Shown piece by piece: positions 32,264-46,969 of a DNA stretch of 64,000 nucleotides (within the stretch, counting starts at the first letter, position 1; each line of letters opens with the position of its first letter). Origin of the DNA: Neurospora intermedia (Eukaryota; Ascomycota; Sordariomycetes; Sordariales; Sordariaceae); NCBI GenBank assembly GCA_037102815.1, contig BTPP01000012.1, positions 310,001 to 374,000 on the forward strand, given 5' to 3'. The notes beneath the pieces were generated by a model. That model ran no database searches and was not told the DNA's origin. It worked only from the letters and a program-made list of their open reading frames with translations. The position numbers were made by a program, and so were the translations under genes.

Positions 32264-35200
32264 AGTCCCGGCTTATATATGAAAAGACTGTTGTCCTTAG
32301 TAGTGACTCGGTTAATCCTTTCTCCGGGCGTTCCTCCGCGTACCCTTCTTGCTAGACCCTTTTTCCTTCCTAGAAACCTTCTTCTTAGTAACCTTCTTTA
32401 TACGACTACTACGTTTATCTTAGTACTTGGCGATGAGGCGGGGAGCGTTTTTGAGCTGTTCCTCCGTTTGCTATTTATTATCCTTATTATTATAACCCTT
32501 CTATTTGATCTAATACTTTATTTTTCCTCCTCTCAGTTCCTTGTAAGTTACTACTCTCTCTACCTTATACTGTAGTCCTAGCTCTAGTTCGGAGTTTTCT
32601 TAGGAATTTTCAATGGGTCCCGGAGGTGGGGGAATGCGTTGGAAAGGGTCTTCTTTACGGGGAGCTCGTTTGAGGTAAGTAATCGAAATAACCGGGTGAA
32701 TCCTTTTTATATTGTGAGGGAGTTCTAGTTTAAAAATTAGTCCTCCGACCTTCTTGATAACTTTGAACGGGCCGATTTATTGTTAGGAGAACTTCCGGGA
32801 CGGACGGTCTCGTAGGTGATACCCGTAGTGTAACTTTAGGAAGACTTTATCGCTAATCTTAATATTTACCGGTTTGCGGCCGAGGTCGTAGAACTTTTTG
32901 GCTTTAGTAGCTGTAAAGTTTATAGTAAGTTTTGCCTCTTTTCGGATATAGTTATAAAGAGCAGGGTTGTAATTTTGCGAGGATATAGGGTTGTTTAAAA
33001 ATTCTAACGGCCCTCTTAAACGGCATCCAAAGAGATACTCGTACGGGGAGGCCTTAATGGTTTCGATATAGGCGCTATTGAAGTTCTACTGTAATACTAG
33101 TACTAAGGATAGCCAGTTGTCGTTAGGGTAGTCGAAAATGTAGAAGCGGATGGCGATTTCGATGTTCTAATTCTTACGTTCTGAGGCGCTATCTCCCTGG
33201 GGGTGATAAGCAATTGTTATTAGAAACTTCGTACTTAGGGCCTTCTATATTCCCTGCCAGAAATTGGATGTAAATTTCCTATTACGGTCAGAGATAATCC
33301 CTAAAGGTAAGCCCCAGTCCGATAGTATTAATAAACGGACGAAAGTAGTGCCCTACTCCTCTATTATATATATAGAATGATTAAGAATGAGGAGTGAACG
33401 TTTGGAGATAGTGTTGGTAGTGGGTATTAATAAGTCGAAGGTATTGTAGCCGGGGAGCTTCTATAGGGAGTTTTTGGTAGATACCTCCGGTAAGCCGATA
33501 ATGAAGTTAATAGCGACTGTACGTATAGGGAGTATATTATTGAATTTTAGTCGAATAGGTTGGAGCTCTCCTATAGGGCCGGAGTGGTTAATCTGATTGA
33601 AGTTGTATAATAGACAATTCCGTACGTATTTCTTAACTAGATAAGTCTTATTAATAATAGAGAATCCCTTTAGGTCGTATAATATTCTGTCTCGGCCGAA
33701 GTAGTACTTTTTATTATACGTTAGTTCTAATACTTTTTATACGCAGTTATACGGGACGTATAGAGTCTTTATATTGTCTAGTTGACTGGTATAAATTATG
33801 CCGTTGGTTATAAAGAATGGGTAGCCCGGGCGTTAGAAAGTGACAATATCCTTATTATCTAGACGGAAATTTTTAAGATTGTTGATAATAGTTGTATACT
33901 TCCTATCCTTCCTATATACGGTTACGAATTATTACCTTAGTTTGTCGTTGAGAATTGCCTCTATAATAGCTAATAGGATTTAATTGGTTACTAATTAGAT
34001 ATTGTCGAGGATTAGCGTGCCGTTGGGTTTTGGTTGGACGTCGTTGATAGCCTTAAGGCGGCTTAAAGCGTTTAGAACGAAGTTGAACTTGCTGGGTAGG
34101 TGGTAAACCTTAATATTATATTGGGAGAGGTAAATAAAAGTATTAATCAACCGTCTGTTATTTCTATCGGTTGAAGACGTGCGTAGCGATTTTTGTTCGA
34201 CAATACCCTTTGTCGTAGAATGGTTAGTAAGGATAATAATAGTCTTATTGTACAAATAGATTCGTATTTGCAGCCTCTTGATTGCCTATACTAGATAAGC
34301 AACCTCTAGTTTTGAGGGGCTATATCTAGTTTCGGTATTAGTAAGACATTTGCTAAGGAAGAGGATAGGGAGCACTTGGTTGGCGGGGATATACGAGCCG
34401 GGTTCCTATTAATAGCCGTCCTTTAGGTGGAAAAATATTACGCTAAAGCCTTTTTCGATAGAGCCGTCGATTTATAGGAATACTTACTTATCGGGATTAA
34501 GGTAATAGAATATAGTGTTGCTACAAATCTCTGCCTAAATAGCTATAAAAGCGGCTTCCTCCTCGGGTATGGGGGTGAACCTTATATATGTGTAATAGGC
34601 TACTTTCTTCGCCGGCTTACTGTTAATAACCGTGCCTTTAATGCGTCCAACGGTAAGGAATTAAACCTTTCTCCGTTGGAGAGGTTCCGCTAGTTGGGTA
34701 TAATAGGGTATTAGATAGCGAAGGAAGCTAAATACCCCTAAATACTATTCGAAGGCCTTTAGCTAATTAGGGAAGGTAAGTTTCTTAAATACTTTAATCT
34801 GCTATTCAATGTTCTACAGTCCTAATCTATCGATACGGAAGTTTAGGAGTTCGACGTTGGGGTAGCTTAAAAATAATTTTTTGGACGATAGGGAGATATT
34901 CTTAGAAGTAAATAATCCGAATATAACCGTCAAATAAACTACGTATTCCTCCTATATATCGGATACTATAATAATGTTGTTAATGTACGTGCGGTAATAG
35001 TCCTTATAATTATTAAGGAGACGATTTATAAACCTTTGTATATAGGTGGGGGTATTGCGGAAGCCTATTTGGGTAACCGTCGGAGCCTTAAGCCTTCTGT
35101 GGGTGATGAGTATTAATCGATCCTGGTGGCCTGGCTATACGCCGAATTAGTAGAAGAAAGCTACTACGTCGATGACCGCGACGAAACGTTTACCCTATAT

Positions 35201-38200
35201 AAAAGCGATTACTACTTCTTGTAAAGGAAGGGGGTAATTATCGGGTATAGTAAGACTATTGATTACCCTTATATTGACGATGGGGCGTCCTTTCTATTTC
35301 CTATCCCTTATTTCCTTCTATACTATAAAGATTGGGTATATAAATGGCGTCGCCCGAATGATCTACTGTATTTTGCTTTACTTGTATAGAGCGTTGAAGA
35401 CTTTATTAATAATAGCCTGCTCCTTTCTATTTAATAGGTATATCCTTGTAGCTACCTTCTAATTCTATTAACCTTCTACTAGCGGTACCCGTATATATTC
35501 GTCTTCCGGTATATTTATTAGGCTTCTTTCGACCTAGAGCGACGGATATAATTGTACTAGTTTCTCTAAGGTCTGGGTATAATCTTTATTAGCTGTATAA
35601 ATGTATACGCCTTCTTTGGTTATTACTTTTGGTCTATTTATACGGATGCCTAATATCGAGTATTTTTCAGGAACGGCAGGGAGTTTAGAAGGGTTATAGT
35701 TATAGGCGGACGGCTCGGAGCCCGGTTATCGACTTCGGGCGGTAGCTTCGACGGCGGGGGTTAGATCTATTTCGAGGTTGATTGGAGGGACGTAATTAGC
35801 TATAATATATTTAATAGCCTCGTTGATAGTAACCGTAGGGTCTTTGTCGAGAGCGTTAAGTATTTGGATAGAAAAGGCAGCCGTTTCGATCTTGCCCTAG
35901 TCGTTAGCGAAGTATCTACTATCCTCGTATTCTTCGATATATCTAATATACTGCTTTTTAGAAATTATTCGTACCCTACGAATTAAATTCTTAAAGAGAA
36001 CCAGCTTGGGTAATTTAGTATTGACTATTAAATTTATAGCGCCCCCGTTTTCGGAGTTGAATATAAAGCTTCGGCCTTTGGGCAAAGGCTTATAATGGAC
36101 CGGTACTATCGCTTCTTCTCCTAGCTATAGGATAGTCTTTTTTAGCGCTGTAATTTTCCTTATATACTTGACCGTGTAGCGTTGAACCTTAAAAGGGACT
36201 ACTAGCGGCCTTATATTTAAGAAAGTGATTGATTCGGTATTATAGTCGATATTGGCTTATTGGGGGTGGAGGAATGAGTTAGCGAGGAGTAGGTTGGATT
36301 AAAATTTATCTATTATCTAACCGGCCGTTTTAATTTTAATTAGGCTTGGTTTTCCGTCGATGGTCCCTTCTATAAAGATTGTAAAGGTAGCCTACTCGTT
36401 TAATTTAATAGATTTACCACCAATTCTTCGGATTTTAGTAGCGTACTTAATTATAATAGTATAATTAAGCGTAGAAAGGAAGTCCCGTCCAATAATTATC
36501 TTTACGGCTCCTAGGTCTATATAGACTTCTATCTCTAATATTGTAGGAGACGCTCGGGCTATAATATAGAAATGGGTATAGTTTGATAGAGGTCCCTTTA
36601 GGATTTCTTTATCTTTGTGGACTAGTGTTTCGAAAAGTAGGAACTTAGCGGATAAGGGGATTCTTACTAGTGCCATTCTCTTATGCCCCCGCTTTACGTT
36701 TTTATAAAAATCTATATAATTGAAGAGCGTATTTCTAGAGGGGAATATCTCGAGGCAATAAACGTATGTTCGATATGAGGGTACGACCGAGGATAGTATT
36801 TTAAATTATTGATACGCTGGACATTTCTTTACGTATTGTTTCCTTAGTTTTATAGAGGGGAAGGTTTTATAATAGTTAATATACTTTAATTTATTACGGG
36901 AACTAAGTATAAATGCTTTAGTAGCGTGAAAAATACTTCCGCTATTGCTTAAATCCGATCCTCTAGAAGCGACTAATGCGTCGCTAGTGTAGGCGGTTTA
37001 ATTGTCGTCCGAGTTAGTGTTATTGTTTTTATTACTTCCTAAATTGATGTAGTGGGTGTAATTGCTACGTCCCTCGTTACGGCAGTTGTTGTATTGGTTA
37101 TTGCGGTTATTGCGGCGGTCGTTACGGCGGTCGTTGTAGTTATTGCAGCGGTCGTTACGGCGGTTATTGCGACGGTTCTAATGGTCCTTACGGCTATAAT
37201 TATTGTAGGGGTTGTTTCGACTGTAGTAGTCGCGGGATTTATTATACTAATTAGTAAGTATAATTGCCTCGACTTTTACGGCTGCGCTAGTAACCTTCTG
37301 GCGAACGTATAGGTAACGCTTACGGGCGGCTGCTAATAAAATTGCCTTAGTGCTTTCGGTTTCTACTAAATACTTGGCGAGGGTGCCTTTCTTACTAGGG
37401 GGATTGAGGTATTACTTAATTCTAAGGTCTATACTAGTCTAGATTTGAATTATAATGCTATGCTAATTTTCGTTAGTGTAGTAGAAGATGCCTATTGTAT
37501 AAGTATAATGAAATTTGCGTTAGATGAACTAAAATAGGGCATTCTCGTTGCGGGTAATATCCTTGAATTCGAAGCGATCCTCGGTGAACTTTCTAATTGT
37601 AGTAGCTAAGTTGGGTAAAAAGTAGTTAACTAGTACTTCGAATACGAATTCGAGACTATTTTAACAAAGGTATTTACGTTTAAGGGGGTCGATTTCGTTG
37701 CTCTACTACAGTATAATTGCGCCGCCTAGCAGGGTAGAGAAGTGTTATATAATTTGCTTCTCGGCATCGGCGGCAGTGTTTTCGTCTTCGAAGAACGATA
37801 GGAGGCGCTTACGAAATAGGAAGGTATTTATATAGACTAGGGTCTTGCCGTTGGTAACCATACTAATATTGTCCGGATCGGCGTAGAAAGGGACAAATTG
37901 TCTAATATCTTCGCGCTTCAATCTAAAATTAGACTTTTAAGAGTAGGAAGAGTATTCCGTATTGATAGTGCCGGTGCAATAACGATTACCGGGTTCGTCT
38001 TTAAGGGAATCGTCTCTATCGGATAGATTACTGCTAAGGGGACCGCTACCGCTAAGGGGACCGCCCCCGCCGGGAAGGGGCTGCGGAGAGGGAGTATCTC
38101 CGTCCTCGGAGTTAGAATTATCGGGGTTAGGGTCGTTGCGATTATAATGGCTAAATTTACAGCGTTTATTGCGACGAGCCTTTTTGGCCTTACGATACTT

Positions 38201-40253
38201 TCTACGACGGCGTTCGTACTTAGAGTTAGTAGATTCGGACTCGTTAGAGTTGGAGCTTAATAATAGATTATCGTTGGCTTTCGATTTAGGGGATTTACCG
38301 TTTCTACCGCCCTAGTTTGAAGTTTTGGAAATTTACTTGTCTTTTCCTTTACCGGTCGTTGTATAGACTTCGGTGGTTAACTTCTTTTAAAGTTGAGTAG
38401 CGGCCTCGAGACGGGTTTAGAGCTCTATTAAGCGACGATTTAAGGTAGTAACCTTACGTTTCGGGAAGGGACGTAAATTAAGGCTAATTATCCGGTTAAT
38501 AATAAGATCTAAGGATAAATCGGTATAAGTATAGTTAAGTAGGGTATGCGGCTGCCGGGCCGCTTCTATTCTATTAACGCTTAGAGAGAAATTAACTAAT
38601 TTAGTACGATAGAAGCGGGCGGGGTTAGGGCTACTAGTGTCGTCGGCGATTGTAGTGTGATACTTACTAGGTTTAATACTGGGGTAGCTGTAGTTAGGCG
38701 CAAGTTTCTCGGCAGAGTGGAGCTTAATAGTAGGGATCTTTAGGCTTATATAAATTATTATTTCTACTAGCTTACTAATAGCTACTACCTTAGCGTTATC
38801 TAATACTTAGCCGATAATGGGCGAATAGGTGCTAGACTTGCGGAGATTGGTAATAGAGAGGAGCTGTTGCTCAATAGCTTTAATTACCTTAGATATTTTC
38901 TCCGCCTAGGTTTCGCTAATATCTAGGGATTTGGCTACTCCCTCGAAGCGCCGATTAGTTTCAGTTTATTCTTTGCGAAATAACAAATCTAATTGGCCGA
39001 CGTTGGTATTGAATAGGTTGACCTTTTGGTTGGTCGTATTTAGGCCGCTACTTATATCTTTAACTATATTATAGATATCCTAGGAGTACTTTAAATTATC
39101 CTTAATATCTAATATAGCGTTATCGATATCCTTATTGAAGCGAAATAGGTTTTTGTCCATCTTGGTTTTAAGATTATCGATACGGATATCGACGAGGTTG
39201 ATCTTGGCTGTGTTAGTATTAAATTCCTTCTAAATATCGTCGAATTCCCGACTAGTATTCTAGTTATAATACTTTATTCTTATAAATATAAATTAATTAG
39301 TGTTCTTATTAGCGGGAAGGTTAGGAGGAGTATTTATACGTAGGTAGTTGTAATCCGGCGGAGTATTGCTTTTAATTCGATACGAAGTCTTTCGAACGGG
39401 TATCGAAACTTTAATTAACGAGGTACGAAGCTTTAGTAAGGTTGATAGGGCAGTATTAAGCTAGGGTAATAATATTGGGATGGGGTTAGATAGTTTGCGA
39501 GGGCTATAAGTTATGTCGGTCGATAGTATTGGGGGGGGAATAATAAAGGGGTCGACCTTATCGGGGCTATCTATTAAAAGTAGTAGGGCCGGATTGGCGG
39601 GGCTATTGTTCAGTTTAGTGCTTATTGTATAAGAATTGCGGTTAAATTGAAGGTTAATTCGTTTAGTAGGGTTCTTAAATATTTTATAATGAATCGTTAG
39701 TTTGAGGAAATCGGGAGGAAGAGGCGCCGGATCATTGGGCGGATCCTTATTATCGAAGGAGCTAGGTATAGGGCTTACTATAGCGATAGCGTAGTATTAA
39801 CGCTGCAATTACGGAGCTGTGTAGATATAGAATAGGGGAGAATCGCTAGGTGAAATTACCGAAGTGAAGTCGCTAGAGCGAGGGATACCCGTCGCGTTAA
39901 AGGATTATGTCGTATATACCGAAGTCCGCGGGCGTAATAGCTTAGATTGGGGTAGTATAGTTGAGGAAGATCAGTAGTAATAGAAGTACGTAAGGATCTT
40001 ACTAAGGGGCCGAAATACAATCGAATAAGAGCGTAGAGGAAAGGGAAGTGAGTAACCAAAGTAACCGAAGCGGCGATGGCCAGTGAGGGGGGGGTTGATC
40101 GCGGGGTCGATGCTCGCCGAAAAGAGTTATAGGATCTGACGATCGGTTTGGAAGCGCAAAGCGCGTTGAGAGCGATCAAGCGACTTCCTAATGAAGGGAT
40201 CGATTGATTAAGAATAGTTTAGTCAACTAGATCTTTCAATTGCAGTTACTAGA

Positions 40254-40592
40254 TGTTACGGTTCGCTGGGTTGGTTCAGAACTCTAAATATCCTTGATGT
40301 AAATCAATAATATTAAAGTAAGAAAGCGAGATGCAGAAGGAAGTTGAGCGGCCGTTGGCCGGCCTAGTTAGGGATCCTTTTATATAAGGACCCTGGTTTG
40401 GGCAGGGATCCACCCTGGTTTGCAGTGGCAGGTCCCACTTCCAGCGGGCCGCCCACCAATGGCAGGCGGCTGGCTTGCACCCGACCGTGGCACTGGGTGT
40501 GCCCCGGCCATGGTACTGGACTGGGCATGCCTCGACTGAGCCATGCCAGCCCAGTACCCTACTCTATAGCTAATCGTACATATCCGGTAACA
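40254..40592 (-). repeat. Right LTR of the inner retroelement (5' LTR in its own orientation)
   Basis: 339 bases, starting TGTTAC and ending GTAACA, a short inverted repeat as usual for LTRs. It is the better-preserved copy and clearly richer in GC than the body of the element. Confidence 0.93.
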
Positions 40593-43500
40593 GATATTTA
40601 ATACCCTACCGATCGATAAATAATAGAGATTAAAAGGTTACTAAACTACCTATACTTTTTCCGGTAATAAAGACCCAATTGAATTATTCGAATAAATCCG
40701 GTAAATTTTTAATACCTACTATATTTAAAATTACGCCCTTAATAATTTCGCTAAAATAAAATAGAAGGACAGTGAATTATTCTCCGAATTCTTTACTAAT
40801 TTCAATAATAAATTTTTAAAGGCTAGCGGTTATAATTAGAATAACTACACTAAATTAGGATTTCTTTATCGTACTATTAATAAGAAGTTTAATAATTACT
40901 TTTTTACTATTAAATTCTCTAATAATTACTTTACTTATATAAAATAATTCTAGAATATTATTTATAAATATAAAAAGACTATAGAATTCTAGGCCTTCTA
41001 CTAAAACTATTTATAGAATAATAACCGAAGTAATTAATAATTTAAAGTATACGTCCCTATTACTACCGGCTCGGGTTATTCCAACTATTAGTACTAAAAC
41101 TAAAGTTCTTCCTCCGCCCTATTATTTAAAATTCGATATAATATTAATAGTAATATCTTTATAAGTATAATTAATATTCGCAGCGTTCGAAATAAGGGCT
41201 CTTCTACTCTATAAAAGGGACGGGCTAAATAGGTATCCTAGGAAGAAAGGGATAAGCGCTATATTAAAGGATAATATATTTGCTATAATACTACTAATTA
41301 TATTATTACTAAGTGCCCGTACTTCCTAATTATAAACCTATAAAGTAAGGGAGTACGTATTTAGATTATTTAAATAATTCTACTATTTAATAACGAATTT
41401 CGAGTAATTAAACTCTTAAATTCCGAATTAGATTAGGGAAAAGAATAATTCTAGTATAAAATCGGGTACTAGAGTCTACCTTAGAAGTATTAAATAAAAT
41501 AGAAAAATTTAAGCCTTAAATAAAAATAAGCCTAATATTAATATTAATTATTATTAATTCTATTAATTTATTTTACACCCTTATTAACGAAGGTTACTAG
41601 TACTATACTACTATTAATAAAAATATTATTCAGGATTTTTAAATCCCCGTTATTCTAATCCCAGCCCGGTAAATCCGAAGCGCTATAGCAACTATAGAAG
41701 GCGCTTCTATCCAAAATATTATATATTTCCTTATAAAATTCTAAAACTATATCTTACTAATTTATACTTATATAGTACTAAAGTTCGAATACTTTATTAT
41801 TTTTAAAAAATTATAGTTAATAACTAACTAAATTTACTCGGTTCCCTACGAAAAGAGATTCTAATATAGCGTTACTTAATTTTAAGTAAATTATATTGAC
41901 GAATCTAAACTTAAAACTCTATTTCTCAAAGAATTCTAAAGAGCAATATATATTTTTACTACTACTTTTATCGATTATATCCGTTATATAAGTAAAATAG
42001 AAGGCCGGACTATTATAGAAGCTTTTATATTTATTATCTAATTAAAGGATATTAAAAAAGCTCTAACGCCCAAAAGGGTCTAGACCGATAAAGAACTCTA
42101 ATAAATTATCCCTAAGGACTTTTAGGATTTTATCCTTCTCTTTAAAAAGTAGGAAGCCGATTATTTTAATAAATATAAGCCCGGAATTAACTTAAAAATT
42201 AAATTAAAGAAGGGACTAGATAGTAGAAACCTCCTATTTCCCTTCGGTCCGCTATATAATATATTTCGAAAAGAATTTTTAATATTTAAAAAAATTCTTT
42301 AGGATTTAATAAATAAAGGTTTTATCCGAACTAATAGTTTAACTACTAAAGCGCCTATCCTCTTTATTTAGAAGCCCGGTAGAGGCCTTCGCTTCTATTA
42401 TAATTACCAAGCTTTTAATATAATTATTCGAACTAACTAATATCTTCTATTACTTATTCGGGAAATATTTCAAATATTTAAGGGGATAAAGTAGTTCTCT
42501 AAAGTAAATATAATATAAACGTTCTATAAAATTCGAATAGCGGAAGGAGAGGAATATAAAACGGTATTTTAGACCCGCTATAGCCTATTTAAATAATTAA
42601 TAATCCCCTTCGAATTATATAATATTCTAACTACCTTCTAATAATATATTAATTAAATACTACAGGAATTTTTCAATAATTTCTACTTAGTATATATAAA
42701 TAATATACTTATCTTTACAAACGGGTTTCGAAAAGACTATATATAAAAGGTCTATATAGTATTCGAACGCCTTAAAAACGCCGGACTTTATTTAGACCCG
42801 GATAAGTACGAATTTACTATTAAGAAAGTTAAATATTTAGGATTTATTATTTACATTAATATAAATATTTAAACAAACCCTAAGAAAGTTAAAGCTATTT
42901 TAGAATAGACTATTCTAATATTCTAAAAAGGAGTCCGGAATTTCTTAAAATTTATAAATTACTACCGAATATTTATTTTAGAATTTACTATAATAATTAT
43001 ACTACTTATAATACTAATTAGTAAAGGGGTTTTATTTAAATAATTAATAGCGTATAAAGAAATTTTTTAGTTATTTAAAATATTATTTACTTAAATACCG
43101 ATTCTAACCAAATAGGACCCCGAACGTTTAACTTTCTTTAAGACCGATTATAGTAGTTTCGTACTTAGGGGTTACCTTATTTAGGAAATAGACGGCCAAT
43201 AGCGTATAGTAACGTTCTATTTAAGGAAATTAAAATTAATTAAATATAATTACTTTATTTATAATAAGGAGATACTAGCGATTATTAATTACCTATAAGA
43301 ATAGTAAATCGAATTCTATAATTGTAATACCTTTACTATTCTAATTAACTATTAGAATTTAAAGTACTTTATAACCTAGTAATACTTATCCGAATAGTAA
43401 GCCTATTAAGCCGAATACTTCTCTAAATTCTCCTTTAAATTCTAATACCGGCCGGGTAAGGAAATAATAATACTAAATATATTATTTTAAAAAGATTAGA

Positions 43501-46500
43501 ATTGCCCTACTGAAAATAATAAGGAAGTTTAAAACCTCTAATTTATTTTTAAATCTACCTTATACAATTATATCCGTATTTTAGTAATAAATCTCTAGGG
43601 CTCTCGAATAGCCCGAGGGAAGGGTATAAAAATCTTCAAAAATCCGGATTTATAATAATTCTAAAATACTATAATAAGAAGGGACGCTGTATATTAATAA
43701 GTTCTAAAAGCGGTAAAAAATAACGTAAGAGACCTATTTCCCTCCTTTAAATTTAAAATTTAAATTGCTAATTATTCTATTAATAACTTTAAGCGTTTAA
43801 GATATTAAGAGAGGCTTTAAATCCCTAAGTACCTAGTAATTATTAAAGTAAAAGCTGTAAAATTATTTAATTCCGACCGAGAATTTAATACCTTCCGTAC
43901 CCGTATTATTTAAATTATATATAACTCTCAAATATTCGAGTACTCTAATAGAGAGGGTACTATTATAACCCTAATTTATTATTTCTATTAACTATTATTT
44001 GGAATCTATATAAGGTAGTTCCTATGTAATTATTATATATATAATTCTATTAAATATTAGAGAGCCTAGAGGAAAGGGTTGCTCTAATTAATACTAGTAC
44101 TAGATTAATTCTTCCGAGAAATCTAAATAAACTTTATTATAGACCTCCTATTAATTAGAAGGAATATTTACCTATTCGTTATTAAAAACCGCCTTAATAA
44201 GAATATTATATTAGAACCGATACTATTAATAAATATTAAAACTTATACTGAAAGGTTTATAAATTATTTTATAAAGTATTATAGGTAATTATAGTCTATA
44301 GTTAATAATTAGGGCTCTAATTAAACCGGACAGTTCTAGAGTAGACTCTATAAACTATTTAGAATTAAGTAATTTCTTAATACCGTTTACTACCCTTAGA
44401 CTAACGGCGGCCTAAAACGGATAAATTAAAAAGTATAGGCCTTCTTAAGGGTATATATTAATTAAATATAAAACGACTAATACAAATAGTACCTACTAAT
44501 ATAATTGGCGATTAATAGTTATATTAATACTTTGATTAATATATTCCCCTTCTTTACTATTTACGGATTTAATTTAGAGTCGGTAGTCCTAATAATCTTT
44601 AAAGCTATTAGAAATTTTAAAACCCCGGCCGACGTCCGGGCCCGGTAATTCGTTAAAAAGCTATTATAAATTATAAATTTATATTAAACTATAATAATTA
44701 TAGCGGCTTAAAAATAAAAGAAATTCGCTAACTATAACCGTTAACTAGTAAAGAAGTTCTAGGTAAGTAATAAAGTATAATTCAATCTTAAGAACTATGC
44801 CTTACTAAGACCCAAGAAGAAATTAAACTAATTATACGCTAAATATATTATTTTAAAAGTATTTTTACTACTAGTTGTAAAATTCTCTAGGCTCCCAAAT
44901 AATATCTATAATATTTTTTATATTAATCTCCTCTAATAGGCTATTAAAAACCCCTTACCTAATTAAATCCTCGCTAATAAATAACTACTATTAATAATTG
45001 TAAATAGAGAAAAGGAATACTATATAAAGGAGATCTTATATATTAGAGGAACCCTAAATAATAGAATAACGCTAATAAAGTAGAAAGGCTATTATAAACC
45101 CTTATAGTACCCGTTTAAAAACTTTTAAAATACTAAAGCGTTCAAATTCTTTAAAAGATAGTATAGGGACGCTTAAATTAATAATAGACTTATAAATTAA
45201 TTTATGAAAGAGAAAGTATTAAGGAAAGTATTAATAGAATAAAAAAAGTAAATAAAATTAATATCCGGAGGTAAAAAGTATAACCGTCTACCTAAAACGC
45301 TACCGCTAATAGTCTACTATATTTAAGAGTTTCTAATACCTAACGCCGCCCTAATACCCAACCCGACTATTATATCCAAAAATAATAATACTATAATAGT
45401 ACTACCGTAGGGAACCCGCAATCTTCTTTTTTTTTTCGGAGGAAATTCTACCTCTTCTACTACGTCCGAAAACCGAATTACCTTCTTTAACCGCCACTTC
45501 TCCTCTAAAATATCCCCCTCCTATTATATTATTTTTATTAACCCTATTAAATCCTCTTCTAATACCCGAATATTTACTACCCCCTCCTCTAATTTTATTT
45601 CCTCCTCCTCTAATTCTCTAATACCTACTACCTCCTTTCTATTGAATAATAAATTTAAATAAATATATAATTCCTCCTCCCCTAATAATACCCTATCCCC
45701 CTCTATTATCCTATACTATTCCTTTAACTTTTCTATTCAATTCTCTAATTCGCTAACCAATTCGCTAAAAATAATACTTACTACTCCAGCCGCTACTCCC
45801 TCTTAGAAGGTCTAAATTATTCTAAATATCCGGGTATTAATCCTAATAATAAAGGTATTTAAATAAGTAACGGCCGTAATAATAGTATATTTAATATCTT
45901 AAATAAATATTATAATAATATTTATTAAAGCTTCTAGCCTAACGAATAATAATAATTATAAGGCTACTAAATTACCCTAATCCGTACGAAGAATCTAATA
46001 ATTCTCCTCTAGAACCCCTAATTTTTTAAATACTTCAATTGAAATTAAAGCCGAAGACGAAGGAACGTCTAGAATTATAATTGGAAGTACTATAATAATA
46101 GAAAGGGGGGCTAGCGGTATTTTACTAACGGAATAACCGAATATAAAGTAAATAATATTATTAGAATTTAAATTAGTAATTAAATTAAAATAAAGGGATT
46201 TAAGAATATTTATAGGGTAATATAGCCTTCGGCCGCTAATTAATTAAAATTACAAATTATAATTACTATATATTAAAAGGATTAGTAAAATAGAATTTTA
46301 CTATTTAAATAACCCTCCTCTAATTAGGAAGAATACTACTCCTAGACGGTAGAGGGCTGCCGCTAGTAAGTAATAAAGTTCTTTAAATATATATAAAACG
46401 TATAATAATTTTTACTTTTATCGGGTATATAAACGTTAGAATCTCCTAATATTATATACTAAGAATATTAATCGGCTATAGTACCTTCAATAGGGCCCTT

Positions 46501-46947
46501 AGTAAATTTATAGTAATTACCGCTATTACCGCCGCTACTATTAAGGGTCTAGAATACTAGAGAAACTAGCGTAGCGGGACTAAAAATAGGCGTTAGAATA
46601 GTAATAAGCGTAGATTTAAAAATAGAAGCGGGCGTAAGCGTAGGAGTAGGGGCGGGTTCGGGCGTAGGGACGGGCGCGGGCGTAGGGACGGGCGTAGGTA
46701 TAAGAATAATTATAATTAGGCGATAACGAATTAGAATAGTAGGCCGGAGCCTAAAAGGATTTTAATTAGAATAAGTACTATAATTAAAGGTTAATAATAG
46801 TTATTTAAGGGTATTTTAAGGTAGAGCCAAGGTTATACGTACGATATAGTTGCAATTATTCGTTAAAAGAGTAAGAAGGAGAGTAAGAATCGTAGAAGGG
46901 TAAAATAAAGGTAATATAAATATTAATTATAGCGTACGATTATAATT

Positions 46948-46965
46948 GGAAGGAGAAGGGGGGGG
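46948..46965 (+). other. Polypurine tract of the outer retroelement
   Basis: An 18-base run of G and A ending in eight Gs, four bases before the right LTR. This is where plus-strand DNA synthesis is primed in LTR elements, and it supports the plus orientation. Confidence 0.7.
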
Positions 46966-46969
46966 TTAA

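Larger units (their letters stand above)
31925..40592 (-). mobile_element. Inner LTR retroelement fossil, Ty3/gypsy type, inserted in the outer one
   Basis: 8,668 bases with 339-base LTRs at both ends and a perfect 5-base target repeat, gatat, at 31920-31924 and 40593-40597. Coding remnants lie on the minus strand in gypsy order: gag-like sequence from about 40,180 down to 37,000, protease near 36,700-36,390, reverse transcriptase about 35,900-34,700, RNase H about 34,600-34,000, and integrase about 33,600-32,700. It is broken, with stops scattered through every part; the longest open pieces are about 60-110 codons. The two LTRs differ at about 21 of 339 positions, all transitions, so RIP rather than a simple clock explains the divergence and the age cannot be read from it. 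It must be younger than its host element. Confidence 0.93.

Noticed and set aside
37052-37312. Valine/alanine-rich plus-strand frame that looks like membrane segments
   Set aside because: It is antisense translation of a repeat-rich part of the inner retroelement fossil.
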